A stretch of 64,000 nucleotides of DNA, from assembly GCF_007859275.1 (NCBI RefSeq), contig NZ_VOHC01000002.1:1-64000 (forward strand), written 5' to 3'. The notes beneath the pieces were generated by a model. The model searched no databases and was not told the DNA's origin. It worked only from the letters and a program-made list of their open reading frames with translations. This DNA is from Planomicrobium sp. CPCC 101079 (GTDB lineage Bacteria; Bacillota; Bacilli; Bacillales_A; Planococcaceae). Of this stretch, positions 18,487 through 27,275 are shown in pieces; position 1 is the stretch's first letter, and each line of letters starts with the position of its first letter. The translations under genes were made by a program, and so were the position numbers.

Positions 18487-20217
18487 TCAATACCGCGCCA
18501 ATTCTTCAGCGGACCGGATGGCTAACAGCAGCTGGTATTCCACTTTATTCAGACGCCGTTTCAAAACGGTTTGCCATTCTTTTTCTTCGCTGCTTTCCGG
18601 AACTGCAGCCGCAAGCGCTGCTATGTCTTTTAAGAGTGGAAGAGGCGGCTGGTTCATCGCCAAATCATGCTCATGAACATCTCCATTCACATAGTTCAGC
18701 GGAATCAGCTTATGGGACAAAGCGAGCAAATAGCCATTGATTTCTTTCGCTTCATATTCCGTCCAGTCCCGCAGCTCCATCGTTTCATTGAACTTTTCCA
18801 TCAGATCTTTTAACTGATCGATGCGTTGAAGCGCCACGGTTAAATCCAATCGGTCTCCGGCAAGTTCTGCATACTCTGTTAACGCATGTTTAAGTTCCTT
18901 GACTCCAGCAGCCTGATCCAGCGGCAAAATTTTTCTTGTGCAGGCATCGTAAAGCACAGCAGCGTAAACTTGGCAATCCCGCTTTAAATGGTCTTTATCA
19001 AGTTTGTCCAGTGTATCTTCTGTCGTATGCCACCACCAGCCAAAACCTCCGGATTTGATGCCGCCAAATAATTTCACTAAGGTTTGTGATGCCAAGTCGT
19101 CGCTTATCGGCTGTTCGGATAATCCCATGAAAAGTGCTGGAACACCTGGCCCCCAAAACGATTGATCGCCTCCCCGGCCAAATCTTTTGCCGGTAAATTC
19201 TTCACCCGTCAACGCTTCAACAAACAATCCGCCAAAATCTTTCGTTTCCGCCATGCAATTGCTTTCGCCGAGAATGGTCGCCCCTTTTCCGCCTACTGAA
19301 TCGGCGTAAACATGCAGCACGCAATTTTCATGCATATCTTCCCAATTCTCGTCGCAATAATACGTAGACCCTGCATAGCGTCCATGAGAATGGCCTGACC
19401 AAAAAGCGATGCGCAAGCTTCTTTTTAAAGAAAGTTGCTGTTCTTGGATAACCCGCGCTACTTCAAGCATGGTGGCATTCGCCCCGCCATTGTCCATTGC
19501 CCCGTAATGCCAGGAGTCGATGTGGCCACTGAATAAGACAAACTTCTCCGGTTCTTGCACGCCTTTGATTTCGGCGGCCAGCGTAGGGATTTTCCGCCAG
19601 CCGGTATCGACTATTGTCTTCAGCCAGACAGGACAGGCATTACTTTGTTCTAGCTTAGCTTTGATCCGCTCCCCCTCTTCCTGCACAATCGATAAAACCG
19701 GGATGAAGGGAAACTGTTTTTTCGTCTCCGGTGTCGGATTCCCCCAAACACGTGATACCGTCATTTCATGCGTCAAAGCTCCGTTAATGAAGATTGCACC
19801 GGCTGCTCCCCCGTTTTCCAATAACTGCACAGCCCCTGGTGTCGCGATGCCCTCCGTTAAGACAATTTTTCCAGCCACAGTCAATGTTCTGTCCAGCTCT
19901 TTTATGTAAACCAATTCCCCGTCCAGCCCCGCCTCTCCAGTAGACACTGACATGGAATGTGTAATGCACGGTATGCTTTCATCAGCTATTCGCAAATCGG
20001 CTTCTATCGGCAAACTGATAAAGCCGTCATGAAAGCTTAATGTCGTCTCCAAACCCAGATTATCTAATACTTCCTTTGCATATTCAAATGCCCGCAGCTC
20101 TTCTAAGGACCCGGACAACCGAATTTCTTTTGAAAGTTGCGCAGTGAATTCCATCAACCGCTCTCCCGAGACGGCGTCAATCAATTGGCGATGTTCCTGG
20201 CTCAATTCAACTTTCAT
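18487..20217 (-). CDS. M28-family peptidase with PA domain, altered active site
   Basis: A 576-residue putative zinc aminopeptidase without signal peptide, so cytoplasmic. A PA (protease-associated) insert is seen around residues 115-160 (GAAGAIFING). Metal-site segments are FSGHIDSWHYGAMDNGG (His, bridging Asp), HVYADSVGG (Asp) and WWWHTTEDTLDKLD (His). The usual catalytic pair Glu-Glu before GLxGS is replaced by Ser-His in GHSHGRYAGS, so it may have a different metal geometry or not be a standard aminopeptidase. ATG 20217 follows AAAGGAGTG. It is the last gene of the amide/peptide operon, after an internal terminator. No terminator is obvious in 18407-18486. Confidence 0.85.
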   Translation of the reverse strand: MKVELSQEHRQLIDAVSGERLMEFTAQLSKEIRLSGSLEELRAFEYAKEVLDNLGLETTLSFHDGFISLPIEADLRIADESIPCITHSMSVSTGEAGLDGELVYIKELDRTLTVAGKIVLTEGIATPGAVQLLENGGAAGAIFINGALTHEMTVSRVWGNPTPETKKQFPFIPVLSIVQEEGERIKAKLEQSNACPVWLKTIVDTGWRKIPTLAAEIKGVQEPEKFVLFSGHIDSWHYGAMDNGGANATMLEVARVIQEQQLSLKRSLRIAFWSGHSHGRYAGSTYYCDENWEDMHENCVLHVYADSVGGKGATILGESNCMAETKDFGGLFVEALTGEEFTGKRFGRGGDQSFWGPGVPALFMGLSEQPISDDLASQTLVKLFGGIKSGGFGWWWHTTEDTLDKLDKDHLKRDCQVYAAVLYDACTRKILPLDQAAGVKELKHALTEYAELAGDRLDLTVALQRIDQLKDLMEKFNETMELRDWTEYEAKEINGYLLALSHKLIPLNYVNGDVHEHDLAMNQPPLPLLKDIAALAAAVPESSEEKEWQTVLKRRLNKVEYQLLLAIRSAEELARY

Positions 20218-20238
20218 CTTAAACACTCCTTTCGATAA

Positions 20239-20268
20239 AAAAGCGGCCTTCGGTAAGGCCGCTCGAGT
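20239..20268 (-). terminator. Internal terminator before M28 gene
   Basis: AAGCGGCCTT and AAGGCCGCTT-type arms around a CGGT loop with a T6 run on the minus strand. It lies between the DUF885 stop and the M28 start, so the last gene should be expressed less or from read-through. Confidence 0.8.
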
Positions 20269-20270
20269 TA

Positions 20271-21539
20271 TCACAACACAAAATCTTCTTTCGCTTTTTT
20301 CTCTTGGTCGAACGGCCGGAAATCGGTTCCCGTCATTTTACTGATTGCATCGATAAAGGTATGGGTAGTATGAGGCGTATCGTAAAGCTGCTCAAAAAAA
20401 GCGGGACGGTTTTCCTTCGCTATTGCGTCATATCCTTTGCCGACCATCCAACGTCCATAGTAATAAGATGGATAGTACATTTTTTGGATGGGATCCGAGA
20501 AAAAGCGGAAGCAATTGTCCGCTTCGACTTCGCCCAAATTGCCTTCTTTTTTCATATACTCAATCGCTTCCGCCTTGTCGATATCGCCATCATTGAACAA
20601 GAAGCAGGCATTCGTTTGCGCCATTCTCTGCATATCGATATAATCCCGGGCAAGCTTGTATTGCCGCTTCTTTTCAAGCGGAATCCCTTCCGTTTCTTCT
20701 TCATCACGGTCCCAGCCCAGAAAACGCAAAGCGGTTTCCGGCCCCCCTTCAAACAGTGCGTTTGTTGGGCTGTTGATCAAGTAATAAGACGCTTCTATCG
20801 GCAATTTCCCTTGTTGGAACAAGTAATCCCAGCGGCAATAAAATGCCTGATGCCCCGGATATCCTTCATGGGCCATAATTTGGGCAAGCACCGGCTCTGT
20901 CCAGGGCCGGTCAATGTTAAAGGTCAAATTGCCGCGGTAATCTCCTGTATACTTCGAATATCCGCTCCAAAAAACGCCCGTAATTGGCTTGATCCAATCA
21001 ATGCCATCTTCTTCAGGCAAAGAAATAACCCGCTTTAATGTGCCTTCCTTGCTTTTTTCTCTCATAGACTCCGCAACCGTTACAACTTGGTCCGGCGCAA
21101 TCAGCGTTTCTTTATGCCACTGATCCGCTTTTTCTTTCAGGCTTCCTTTATACCCGAGATTGCTCAATCCTTCTTCGACCAACTGCTTTTGCTTTCGCAT
21201 CGTCTCTTCTGTGATCACTGCCGATGGCAATTCCTGAATGTTGAGGATGTATTCCGAGTACGGCAACTTGTCTCCTTGCAGACTTCGCCCAAAATAACGG
21301 TAAGCATTTACCATCGAACGCAAGTAGCGGACGGGATGCCCATCGAGATGTTGAATTTCCCGTTCCACTTCGTCGATTTTCCGCACAATCTCATCCAGAC
21401 TTGAAAGTGACGGTTTAACGTGGCTATAGCTTGCTGTAGCCACTTCTTGTTTATGCAGCTTTTGCGCTTGTTCATTCAAGCTTAATACGATATCGACAAT
21501 TGCATCTCCGACCGGTTCAGAAGTCCAACGCAACACCAT
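20271..21539 (-). CDS. DUF885-family putative metallopeptidase
   Basis: A 422-residue cytoplasmic protein of the DUF885 family, marked by MAHEGYPGHQAFY: an HExxxxH-type zinc site shared with known DUF885 peptidases. Usual members are about 550-600 residues and often carry a signal peptide; this one is shorter and lacks it. ATG 21539 lies behind AAAGGGGGC and overlaps the 3' end of the creatininase-family gene by 23 bp, so translation is likely coupled. The operon position suggests a role in breaking down an imported peptide-like compound. Confidence 0.82.
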   Translation of the reverse strand: MVLRWTSEPVGDAIVDIVLSLNEQAQKLHKQEVATASYSHVKPSLSSLDEIVRKIDEVEREIQHLDGHPVRYLRSMVNAYRYFGRSLQGDKLPYSEYILNIQELPSAVITEETMRKQKQLVEEGLSNLGYKGSLKEKADQWHKETLIAPDQVVTVAESMREKSKEGTLKRVISLPEEDGIDWIKPITGVFWSGYSKYTGDYRGNLTFNIDRPWTEPVLAQIMAHEGYPGHQAFYCRWDYLFQQGKLPIEASYYLINSPTNALFEGGPETALRFLGWDRDEEETEGIPLEKKRQYKLARDYIDMQRMAQTNACFLFNDGDIDKAEAIEYMKKEGNLGEVEADNCFRFFSDPIQKMYYPSYYYGRWMVGKGYDAIAKENRPAFFEQLYDTPHTTHTFIDAISKMTGTDFRPFDQEKKAKEDFVL

Positions 21540-22281
21540 CTGTTTGCCCCCTTTGTTTTCGTTCAAGCCTCCAAAGCTTTTGGATATCTTCCACAATCAG
21601 CTTCACCATCATGCCGTATAATTGCTCGCCTTTTTCCACAGTTGCCGCTTCCGCATTGCCGGAAAACGCTTCCGGGTACAGGGTTTTCCCCCCGTCTTTG
21701 AAACGGAACCGTTTCGGAAGCGGGATGGCATGGCTGCCGACGCCTTCTGTATAAGCATAAGTTTCATTGATCGCCAGCACTAATGCTGTTTCGTCTTCGC
21801 CAGCATGTCCGGGATCAGGTGTGATTTGTTTAATATCTTCACGGTAATCCAAATACCAGTTGATAGTCAGTGTCCGGACGTTCAAATCTGCCAATTTTTC
21901 CGTGACGATATCCAAACTCGAAATATTCCCTCCGTGCCCATTAAACAAAATAATATTGGTAAAACCATTTTTCTGAAATCCTTTGCAAATGTCAAAAACA
22001 TAATTGGAAAAAGCTTCTGCGGACACGTCGATGGTTCCGGCAAAGGCAGCAAGGCCCCAGGAATGGCCATATGTGATTTCCGGCGCCATTAGAATTTTAT
22101 CCCCCAGCACCTCTTCCAGCCGCCGGACAAATTCCCGGGGAATCAGCACATCGGTTCCAAGCGCACAATGCGGACCGTGGGCTTCGATCATGCCGATCGG
22201 CAGCAGTACGGTATTTGAAGTTTTTTGGAATTCCTTAAACTGGTTCAAGTTCATCGTCATCATATCCATGATTATTCGCAT
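21517..22281 (-). CDS. Creatininase-family amidohydrolase
   Basis: A 254-residue protein of the creatininase superfamily, which hydrolyses cyclic amides or formamides with two metal ions. Ligand segments are IEAHGPHCALGTDVLIP, NGHGGNI and HAGEDETALVLAI. The family includes creatininase, FAPy deformylase and MftE; sequence alone does not tell which reaction occurs here. Start is ATG 22281 (GAGGAGA directly upstream), or ATG 22269 or 22266. It follows the amidase gene by 12 nt. Confidence 0.85.
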   Translation of the reverse strand: MRIIMDMMTMNLNQFKEFQKTSNTVLLPIGMIEAHGPHCALGTDVLIPREFVRRLEEVLGDKILMAPEITYGHSWGLAAFAGTIDVSAEAFSNYVFDICKGFQKNGFTNIILFNGHGGNISSLDIVTEKLADLNVRTLTINWYLDYREDIKQITPDPGHAGEDETALVLAINETYAYTEGVGSHAIPLPKRFRFKDGGKTLYPEAFSGNAEAATVEKGEQLYGMMVKLIVEDIQKLWRLERKQRGQTDGVALDF

Positions 22282-22293
22282 TCTCCTCTTCTA

Positions 22294-23694
22294 TTACTCG
22301 TTCTGCCCCTGCAACCCGGAGAGAATGGACGGCAGCACTTTCTCTTGGGTCTGTTCCAACTGGTGGGCGATTTGCAATAATTCCATATCCCCAAAGTGCG
22401 GACCTATCAATTGCATGCCGACTGGCAAACCATCGTGTGTAAAACCCATGTTCAATGATACAGCCGGATGTCCGGAAATATTAAACGGTCCGGTAAACTG
22501 CATTTCATCCATTTCTTCACTGCCGATTTCAGGGTCTTCCGCTGGAGCCGGAAAAGCGACGGTCGGTGTCAAAACCACATCGACCTTTTTAAACAAAGTG
22601 GAGACAGCATCGGTGTATCGGCGCAAATCCCTTAATCCGTTCAAATAATCAATCGCTTTTTGCTTCATGCCGGCTTCAATTTGCCGGTAGGTCATTTCTG
22701 CATAGTCTTCTTTTCGATGGATCCATTTTTGATGAATGTGGGCAGCTTCAGGCAACAAGACGTTCAGCACAATTTCCTCCGTCCTGTCCCAATCTTGAAC
22801 TTCGAATTCGACAAGGTCCCATCCGAGCGACCGCACTGTATTCAAGGTTGTTTCGTAAACTTTTTGAACATCCGGTTCCAGCGTTTTCAACTTATGATCC
22901 GGCAACACACCTACAATTTTGGGGGCAACTGAATCCCCGAAACTGCCCATGTCAAAAGCGCTTATGCTGCCGGCTTTGGAATGCGGATCTTTCGGATCAA
23001 AACCAGCTATTGTGCTAAGAACAGCAGCCGCGTCTTTAACAGTCCGAGTAATCGGGCCAGCATGGTCAAGCGACCAAGATAATGGAAAAACACCATAGGT
23101 GCTGACCAACCCGCGCGTCGGTTTTAAACCAACTGCCCCACAGTAAGAAGCGGGAATCCGAATTGAACCACCCGTGTCACTGCCTAAGGAAAAATAGCCG
23201 ACGCCGCTGGCAACTGCTGCCACCGATCCGCTGGAAGAACCACCGGATGTTTTGGAAACGTCCCATGGATTGTTCGTTTGGCCATAATCCGGGTGAACAA
23301 CGCCATAAGCGAATTCCAGCATATTGTTCTTCCCGATCAAGATGGCGCCGCTATGGTAAAGCTTACTCAGTATGGTCGACGTGTAGCCCGGCATAAAATC
23401 TTTTAAAATCCGTGATGCGCATGTCGTCAAAGAATCTTTTTTATAGAACAAATCTTTGGCTGCGTACGGTATACCCTCCAGCAGATGAAGCGGTTCATTT
23501 TGCATAAAGCGTTTTTCCGATTGCCGTGCCCGTGTTAATGCAGTTTCTTCCATAGTCGTAATAAACGCGTTAAGCTGCGGCTCTAGAGTACGGAGCCGCT
23601 CAAAAGTTTTTGTCGCTACTTCCACTGGAGAAATATCTTTTTTTCTATATAAAGCTGCAACTTCTAGAAGTGATAAATCAAGCAAAGAGACCAT
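22294..23694 (-). CDS. Amidase-signature family amidase
   Basis: A 466-residue amidase with the Ser-Ser-Lys triad: Lys in PYAAKDLF and the Gly/Ser-rich signature KTSGGSSSGSVAAV leading to SLGSDTGGSIRIPA. It hydrolyses carboxamides. It resembles GatA, but there are no gatB or gatC genes beside it, and the catabolic neighbours favour a degradative amidase. Start ATG 23694 is 4 nt after the stop of the aspartoacylase-like gene. Confidence 0.92.
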   Translation of the reverse strand: MVSLLDLSLLEVAALYRKKDISPVEVATKTFERLRTLEPQLNAFITTMEETALTRARQSEKRFMQNEPLHLLEGIPYAAKDLFYKKDSLTTCASRILKDFMPGYTSTILSKLYHSGAILIGKNNMLEFAYGVVHPDYGQTNNPWDVSKTSGGSSSGSVAAVASGVGYFSLGSDTGGSIRIPASYCGAVGLKPTRGLVSTYGVFPLSWSLDHAGPITRTVKDAAAVLSTIAGFDPKDPHSKAGSISAFDMGSFGDSVAPKIVGVLPDHKLKTLEPDVQKVYETTLNTVRSLGWDLVEFEVQDWDRTEEIVLNVLLPEAAHIHQKWIHRKEDYAEMTYRQIEAGMKQKAIDYLNGLRDLRRYTDAVSTLFKKVDVVLTPTVAFPAPAEDPEIGSEEMDEMQFTGPFNISGHPAVSLNMGFTHDGLPVGMQLIGPHFGDMELLQIAHQLEQTQEKVLPSILSGLQGQNE

Positions 23695-23698
23695 TGAC

Positions 23699-24649
23699 TC
23701 ACGCCCCTACTGCAAGTAACGGATCGTTATCGTTTATGGCAAGTGAACTGACCAAGAAAAGAACCACACCTTCTGTATTGGAGACGATTTCTTTTACCGT
23801 TTCACCAAATTCATTTGTCAGTTTCCCCAATACTTGGCCTTTTTTCACCGTATCGCCGATCAATACTGCAGGATACCAAAGCCCTTTAAAATCGGAACGA
23901 TACCAATCAAATACAGAAATATAAGTTGAATCGCTTTTCTTTACTTCCCCCTCTAATACGCCGAGTGACATGAGAATATTTTTTACGCCGTCTTGAAGAA
24001 GCACAGAATGCTCTCCACTTAATATCCCTTGCTGGCCAGCTTCAGCAATAATGGCCGGAATGCCCTGCTCTGCTGCACACCCATATGTAGAACCAGGCAC
24101 TTGTCCGCTGCTGCCGATGACATATTCGATATCAAATAACGAAGCCATCTCTTTTGAAGTTTCTAAGATTTTTTCATCTTTCGTGACATGGTAAATCGAA
24201 AACGGCACCAATGCTTCAATCATGTCGCCGCCATGCAAATCGATGATATAATCCACTTGCTTGAATACAAGTTCATTGAGCCAATAAGCAAGCCGTTCTG
24301 CATCTGTCCCGTTCGGATCACCTGGAAACATCCGATTCAAGTTTTTTTGGTCCCGTGGATGAACATAAATGCTGCGCGCATAAAAAGACGCCGGGTTGGC
24401 AATCGGAAGAACAATGACCTTTCCTTTCACTTGCGTAGGATCGAGTGTTGCGCCAAGCTTTTGGGCCGCATCGATTGATGTATATTCACAGCCATGGATT
24501 CCGCCTAATACAAGAACTTTCGGACCTTCTTCAGAACCATTGATTAAAAAAGCCGGCAATTTTTCTTCGATTGTTGGAAGTGTTAGATAGTCTTTTGTTT
24601 TTTCTTCAGGAGCGGCAGATAAAGATCCGATTTCCCAGTTAGCACCCAT
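23699..24649 (-). CDS. Succinylglutamate desuccinylase/aspartoacylase-family deacylase
   Basis: A 316-residue zinc hydrolase of the M14-related AstE/AspA family. Zinc-site segments are LGGIHGCEYTS (HxxE) and YIIDLHGGDM (His), with the catalytic Glu probably in IIAEAGQQG. Members remove acyl groups from N-acyl amino acids. The C-terminal part (about 230-310) has a barrel-sandwich-like domain (GDTVKKGQVLGKLTN). ATG 24649 has GAAGGG nine bases upstream; ATG 24658 is too close to it. Lies after the solute-binding protein gene and a hairpin. Confidence 0.87.
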   Translation of the reverse strand: MGANWEIGSLSAAPEEKTKDYLTLPTIEEKLPAFLINGSEEGPKVLVLGGIHGCEYTSIDAAQKLGATLDPTQVKGKVIVLPIANPASFYARSIYVHPRDQKNLNRMFPGDPNGTDAERLAYWLNELVFKQVDYIIDLHGGDMIEALVPFSIYHVTKDEKILETSKEMASLFDIEYVIGSSGQVPGSTYGCAAEQGIPAIIAEAGQQGILSGEHSVLLQDGVKNILMSLGVLEGEVKKSDSTYISVFDWYRSDFKGLWYPAVLIGDTVKKGQVLGKLTNEFGETVKEIVSNTEGVVLFLVSSLAINDNDPLLAVGA

Positions 24650-24688
24650 CCTTATCATCCCTTCATTTCTTTAGATTATCGTTTTTCT

Positions 24689-24728
24689 AAAAAAAGGGGG
24701 TGCGGCTGTAAAAATAGCCGCTCCCGCT
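24689..24728 (-). terminator. Intra-operon terminator-like hairpin after binding-protein gene
   Basis: GGGGGTGCGGCT (24696-24707) pairs imperfectly with AGCCGCTCCCGC (24715-24726), with a T7 run on the minus strand. It would reduce transcription from the transporter genes into the hydrolase genes. Confidence 0.7.
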
Positions 24729-24729
24729 T

Positions 24730-26355
24730 TTATTGTTCTTTTGTGATTTTGTGGAACGGCACATACCAAACGTTCATCGGGTTCAGTTCATAGCCTTTCA
24801 CCCAAGATCTTGAAGCTGCCTGTAAATTCGGCTGGGCAACGAAAATATACGGCACTTCTTCTGCCATGATATTCTGGATTTCCATGTAATTGTTTTCACG
24901 CAAGCTTTCGTCCGTGCTCGTTCTTGCTTCTTCCAGCAACTGGTCCACTTCGCTGTTTTCATAGAATGCCAAGTTGAATCCTGGGCCTTTGCTGGATGAA
25001 TGGGCGAAATACCATAAGTTGTAGTCAGGATCCGGATAATCCGGAGTCCAAGAAACCAAACCGAAGTCATGTTTCCCGCTAGTTACCAAATCCAAGAAAG
25101 TTGGCCATGCGTAAGTTTTGATATCCAATGTCACACCAACTTTTTCAAGGTCTGATTGCAGCAGCAATGCCGTATTGCTTCGGACTTCGTCATTTTCAGA
25201 AATGGCGATTTCCAATGTAAGGCCTTCAGCGTGCCCGGCTTCTTCGAGCAGCGCTTTCGCTTTGTCCAAGTCATATTCGTAAAGCTTGGCATCCGGATTA
25301 AAGCCGAACATCCCTTTTGGAACCGCGCCGACAATGCGTTCCGCCTGCCCTAAATACACACTTTCAAGAAGCGCGTCGTAGTTGATGCTGTGGGCGATCG
25401 CTTGGCGGACCCTTACATCAGACAATGGGCCGCTTTCAATGTTCATCGGCATGTAATCAATTTGATAACCAGTTGCTTTAACAATTTCCACTCCATCCGT
25501 CCCTTCCATCTGGCTGAGAACTTCCGGAGAAACCATGGAATTGTCGATCAAGTCAATTTCCCCTTTTTCAAGCATAAGGCGTGCTGTGGAAGCTTCGGAA
25601 ACAAAGTTGATATTTACTGTTTCCATCGTAGGCGCACCGCCCCAGTAATCCGGGTTTGCTTTCATGACTAATTTTTCTCCGCGGTCCCAGCTTTCAAGCG
25701 TATAAGGGCCGGAACCTACTTCTGCTTCAGCAAGGTAGCTTTCACCTAGATCGTCGCCGTGGTTTTCTTCCAAATTCGGGTTGAGAATGTTGGCGTAAAC
25801 AGTTCCCAGCGTACTGATGAATGGAGCAAATGGCTGCTTTAACGTGATTTTAATTGTATGGTCGTCAATAATCTCAAAACTGTCTTTATCAATGACTTTG
25901 CTGAAAATCCCGGCTGCCGATTTTCCGACATCCATAGCACGGGTAAATGAATACTGGACAGCTTCAGCAGTTACAGGCGAACCATCATGGAAAGTAGCAT
26001 TTTCCACCAAATGGAAAGTGTATTCTTTGCCGTCTTCAGAGACCTCCCAGCTTTCCGCAAGCATCGGCTGCGGTTCTGTTGATGCCCCCTCATATGTCAC
26101 CAGCCGGTCATATAGCATATAAGTTACACGGAAAGCGGTATTCGCTGCTGATCCATGCGGATCTAGCTGCGGAATATCTTCGTTCGTCGCAAAATTGAAC
26201 ACTTTATCATCGAAATTCTCGTTTGCCGCCGGTGCTTGAGTATCTGAAGACTGAGTACCTTCCGCTTCTTCGCTGTAATTTTGGCATCCTGCAAGTACAA
26301 AAGCCGCCATGATTAAAAAAGTCATCAACCTGAACCATCGATCTTTGATTTTCAT
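24730..26355 (-). CDS. Dipeptide/oligopeptide ABC transporter, substrate-binding lipoprotein
   Basis: A 541-residue SBP family 5 protein. Signal peptide with lipobox LAGC (Cys24), then an acidic linker and a DppA/OppA-type ligand-binding fold; YTFHLVENATFHDGSPVTAEAVQYS is the family signature. It is the receptor for the importer encoded directly upstream. Ligand cannot be read from sequence; the neighbouring deacylase, amidase and peptidases suggest peptides or acylated amino acids. ATG 26355 follows AAGGGGGAAG. A 90-nt gap with a hairpin separates it from the permease gene. Confidence 0.92.
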   Translation of the reverse strand: MKIKDRWFRLMTFLIMAAFVLAGCQNYSEEAEGTQSSDTQAPAANENFDDKVFNFATNEDIPQLDPHGSAANTAFRVTYMLYDRLVTYEGASTEPQPMLAESWEVSEDGKEYTFHLVENATFHDGSPVTAEAVQYSFTRAMDVGKSAAGIFSKVIDKDSFEIIDDHTIKITLKQPFAPFISTLGTVYANILNPNLEENHGDDLGESYLAEAEVGSGPYTLESWDRGEKLVMKANPDYWGGAPTMETVNINFVSEASTARLMLEKGEIDLIDNSMVSPEVLSQMEGTDGVEIVKATGYQIDYMPMNIESGPLSDVRVRQAIAHSINYDALLESVYLGQAERIVGAVPKGMFGFNPDAKLYEYDLDKAKALLEEAGHAEGLTLEIAISENDEVRSNTALLLQSDLEKVGVTLDIKTYAWPTFLDLVTSGKHDFGLVSWTPDYPDPDYNLWYFAHSSSKGPGFNLAFYENSEVDQLLEEARTSTDESLRENNYMEIQNIMAEEVPYIFVAQPNLQAASRSWVKGYELNPMNVWYVPFHKITKEQ

Positions 26356-26401
26356 TCTACTTCCCCCTTAGTTTTGAATGAATAACTGGCAAATTTAAAG
26401 T

Positions 26402-26438
26402 GAGCCGCTGCTCCAATCCTCCTTTCATTGGGCTCATT
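26402..26438 (-). other. Intercistronic hairpin upstream of binding-protein gene
   Basis: GAGC and GCTC arms plus CCAAT/ATTGG form an imperfect hairpin in the 89-nt gap. It lacks a T-run, so mRNA processing or stabilisation of the highly needed binding-protein message is more likely than termination. This is inference only. Confidence 0.35.
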
Positions 26439-26444
26439 GGAATA

Positions 26445-27272
26445 TCAGCGTTGTTTCGGATCAAGCACATCGTTCAATCCATCCCCAAGCAAATTGAACC
26501 CTAATACAGTGAGAAGAATGGCCATTCCTGGGAAAGTGGCTGCCCACCAGGCTTCCCTTAATATTTCACGGCTATTGGATAACATCGCTCCCCATTCCGG
26601 AGAAGGCGGCTGCGCCCCAAGGCCGATAAAACTGAGTCCTGCTGCCGATAAGATAACAAAGCCTAAATCGAGTGAAGCCTGGATAGTGGCTGGCGCCATT
26701 GCGTTCGGCACAATTTCTTTAAAGAGAATACGGAATGGATTGGCACCAAGCGCGCGGTTTGCTTCAATATACTCTGAGTGTTTGATCGATAAAACAGACG
26801 ACCGGACAATCCGTGTATACCAAGGCCACCATGTTGCTGCGAGCGCCAGCATAACGTTTTCAATTGACGGTCCAAGAGCCGCCGCGATTGACATCGCCAA
26901 GATGATTCCTGGAAATGATAAGAAAATATCAGTGATTCGCATGATGATTTGATCGACACGTCCGCCTATATAGCCTGCAATCGCTCCCAGAATTGTTCCG
27001 ATCGGGAAAGAAATCGCAACTACAAGCAAACCGATGCGCAGCGATATTCTTGTGCCGTAGACAATCCGGCTAAAAATATCCCGGCCAACTTCATCCGTTC
27101 CAAAATAATGCTCGGCGCTCGGCGCTTCCAATTTGCTGAGCAAATCCACTTCAGTGGGGCTGTGGGTGGCAATGACCGGCGCAAACGCTGCGGTTACTAA
27201 AATAATCAGCACAATGATGAGCCCAAGCAAAGTTAATGGGCTGCTTGTTATTCTCCGGACCAATTCAACCAC
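26445..27272 (-). CDS. Peptide ABC transporter permease (DppC/OppC-like)
   Basis: A 275-residue inner-membrane permease with N-terminal helix, then five further helices. The FGTDEVGRDIFSRIVYGTR segment and the EAA loop (EANRALGANPFRILFKEIVPNA) are typical of DppC. It forms a heterodimer with the DppB-like protein, whose gene ends 3 nt before. Confidence 0.93.
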   Translation of the reverse strand: MVELVRRITSSPLTLLGLIIVLIILVTAAFAPVIATHSPTEVDLLSKLEAPSAEHYFGTDEVGRDIFSRIVYGTRISLRIGLLVVAISFPIGTILGAIAGYIGGRVDQIIMRITDIFLSFPGIILAMSIAAALGPSIENVMLALAATWWPWYTRIVRSSVLSIKHSEYIEANRALGANPFRILFKEIVPNAMAPATIQASLDLGFVILSAAGLSFIGLGAQPPSPEWGAMLSNSREILREAWWAATFPGMAILLTVLGFNLLGDGLNDVLDPKQR

Positions 27273-27275
27273 CCC

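Noticed and set aside
22294..23694. Amidase as GatA of the tRNA amidotransferase
   Set aside because: No gatC or gatB genes are adjacent, and the gene sits among catabolic hydrolases.
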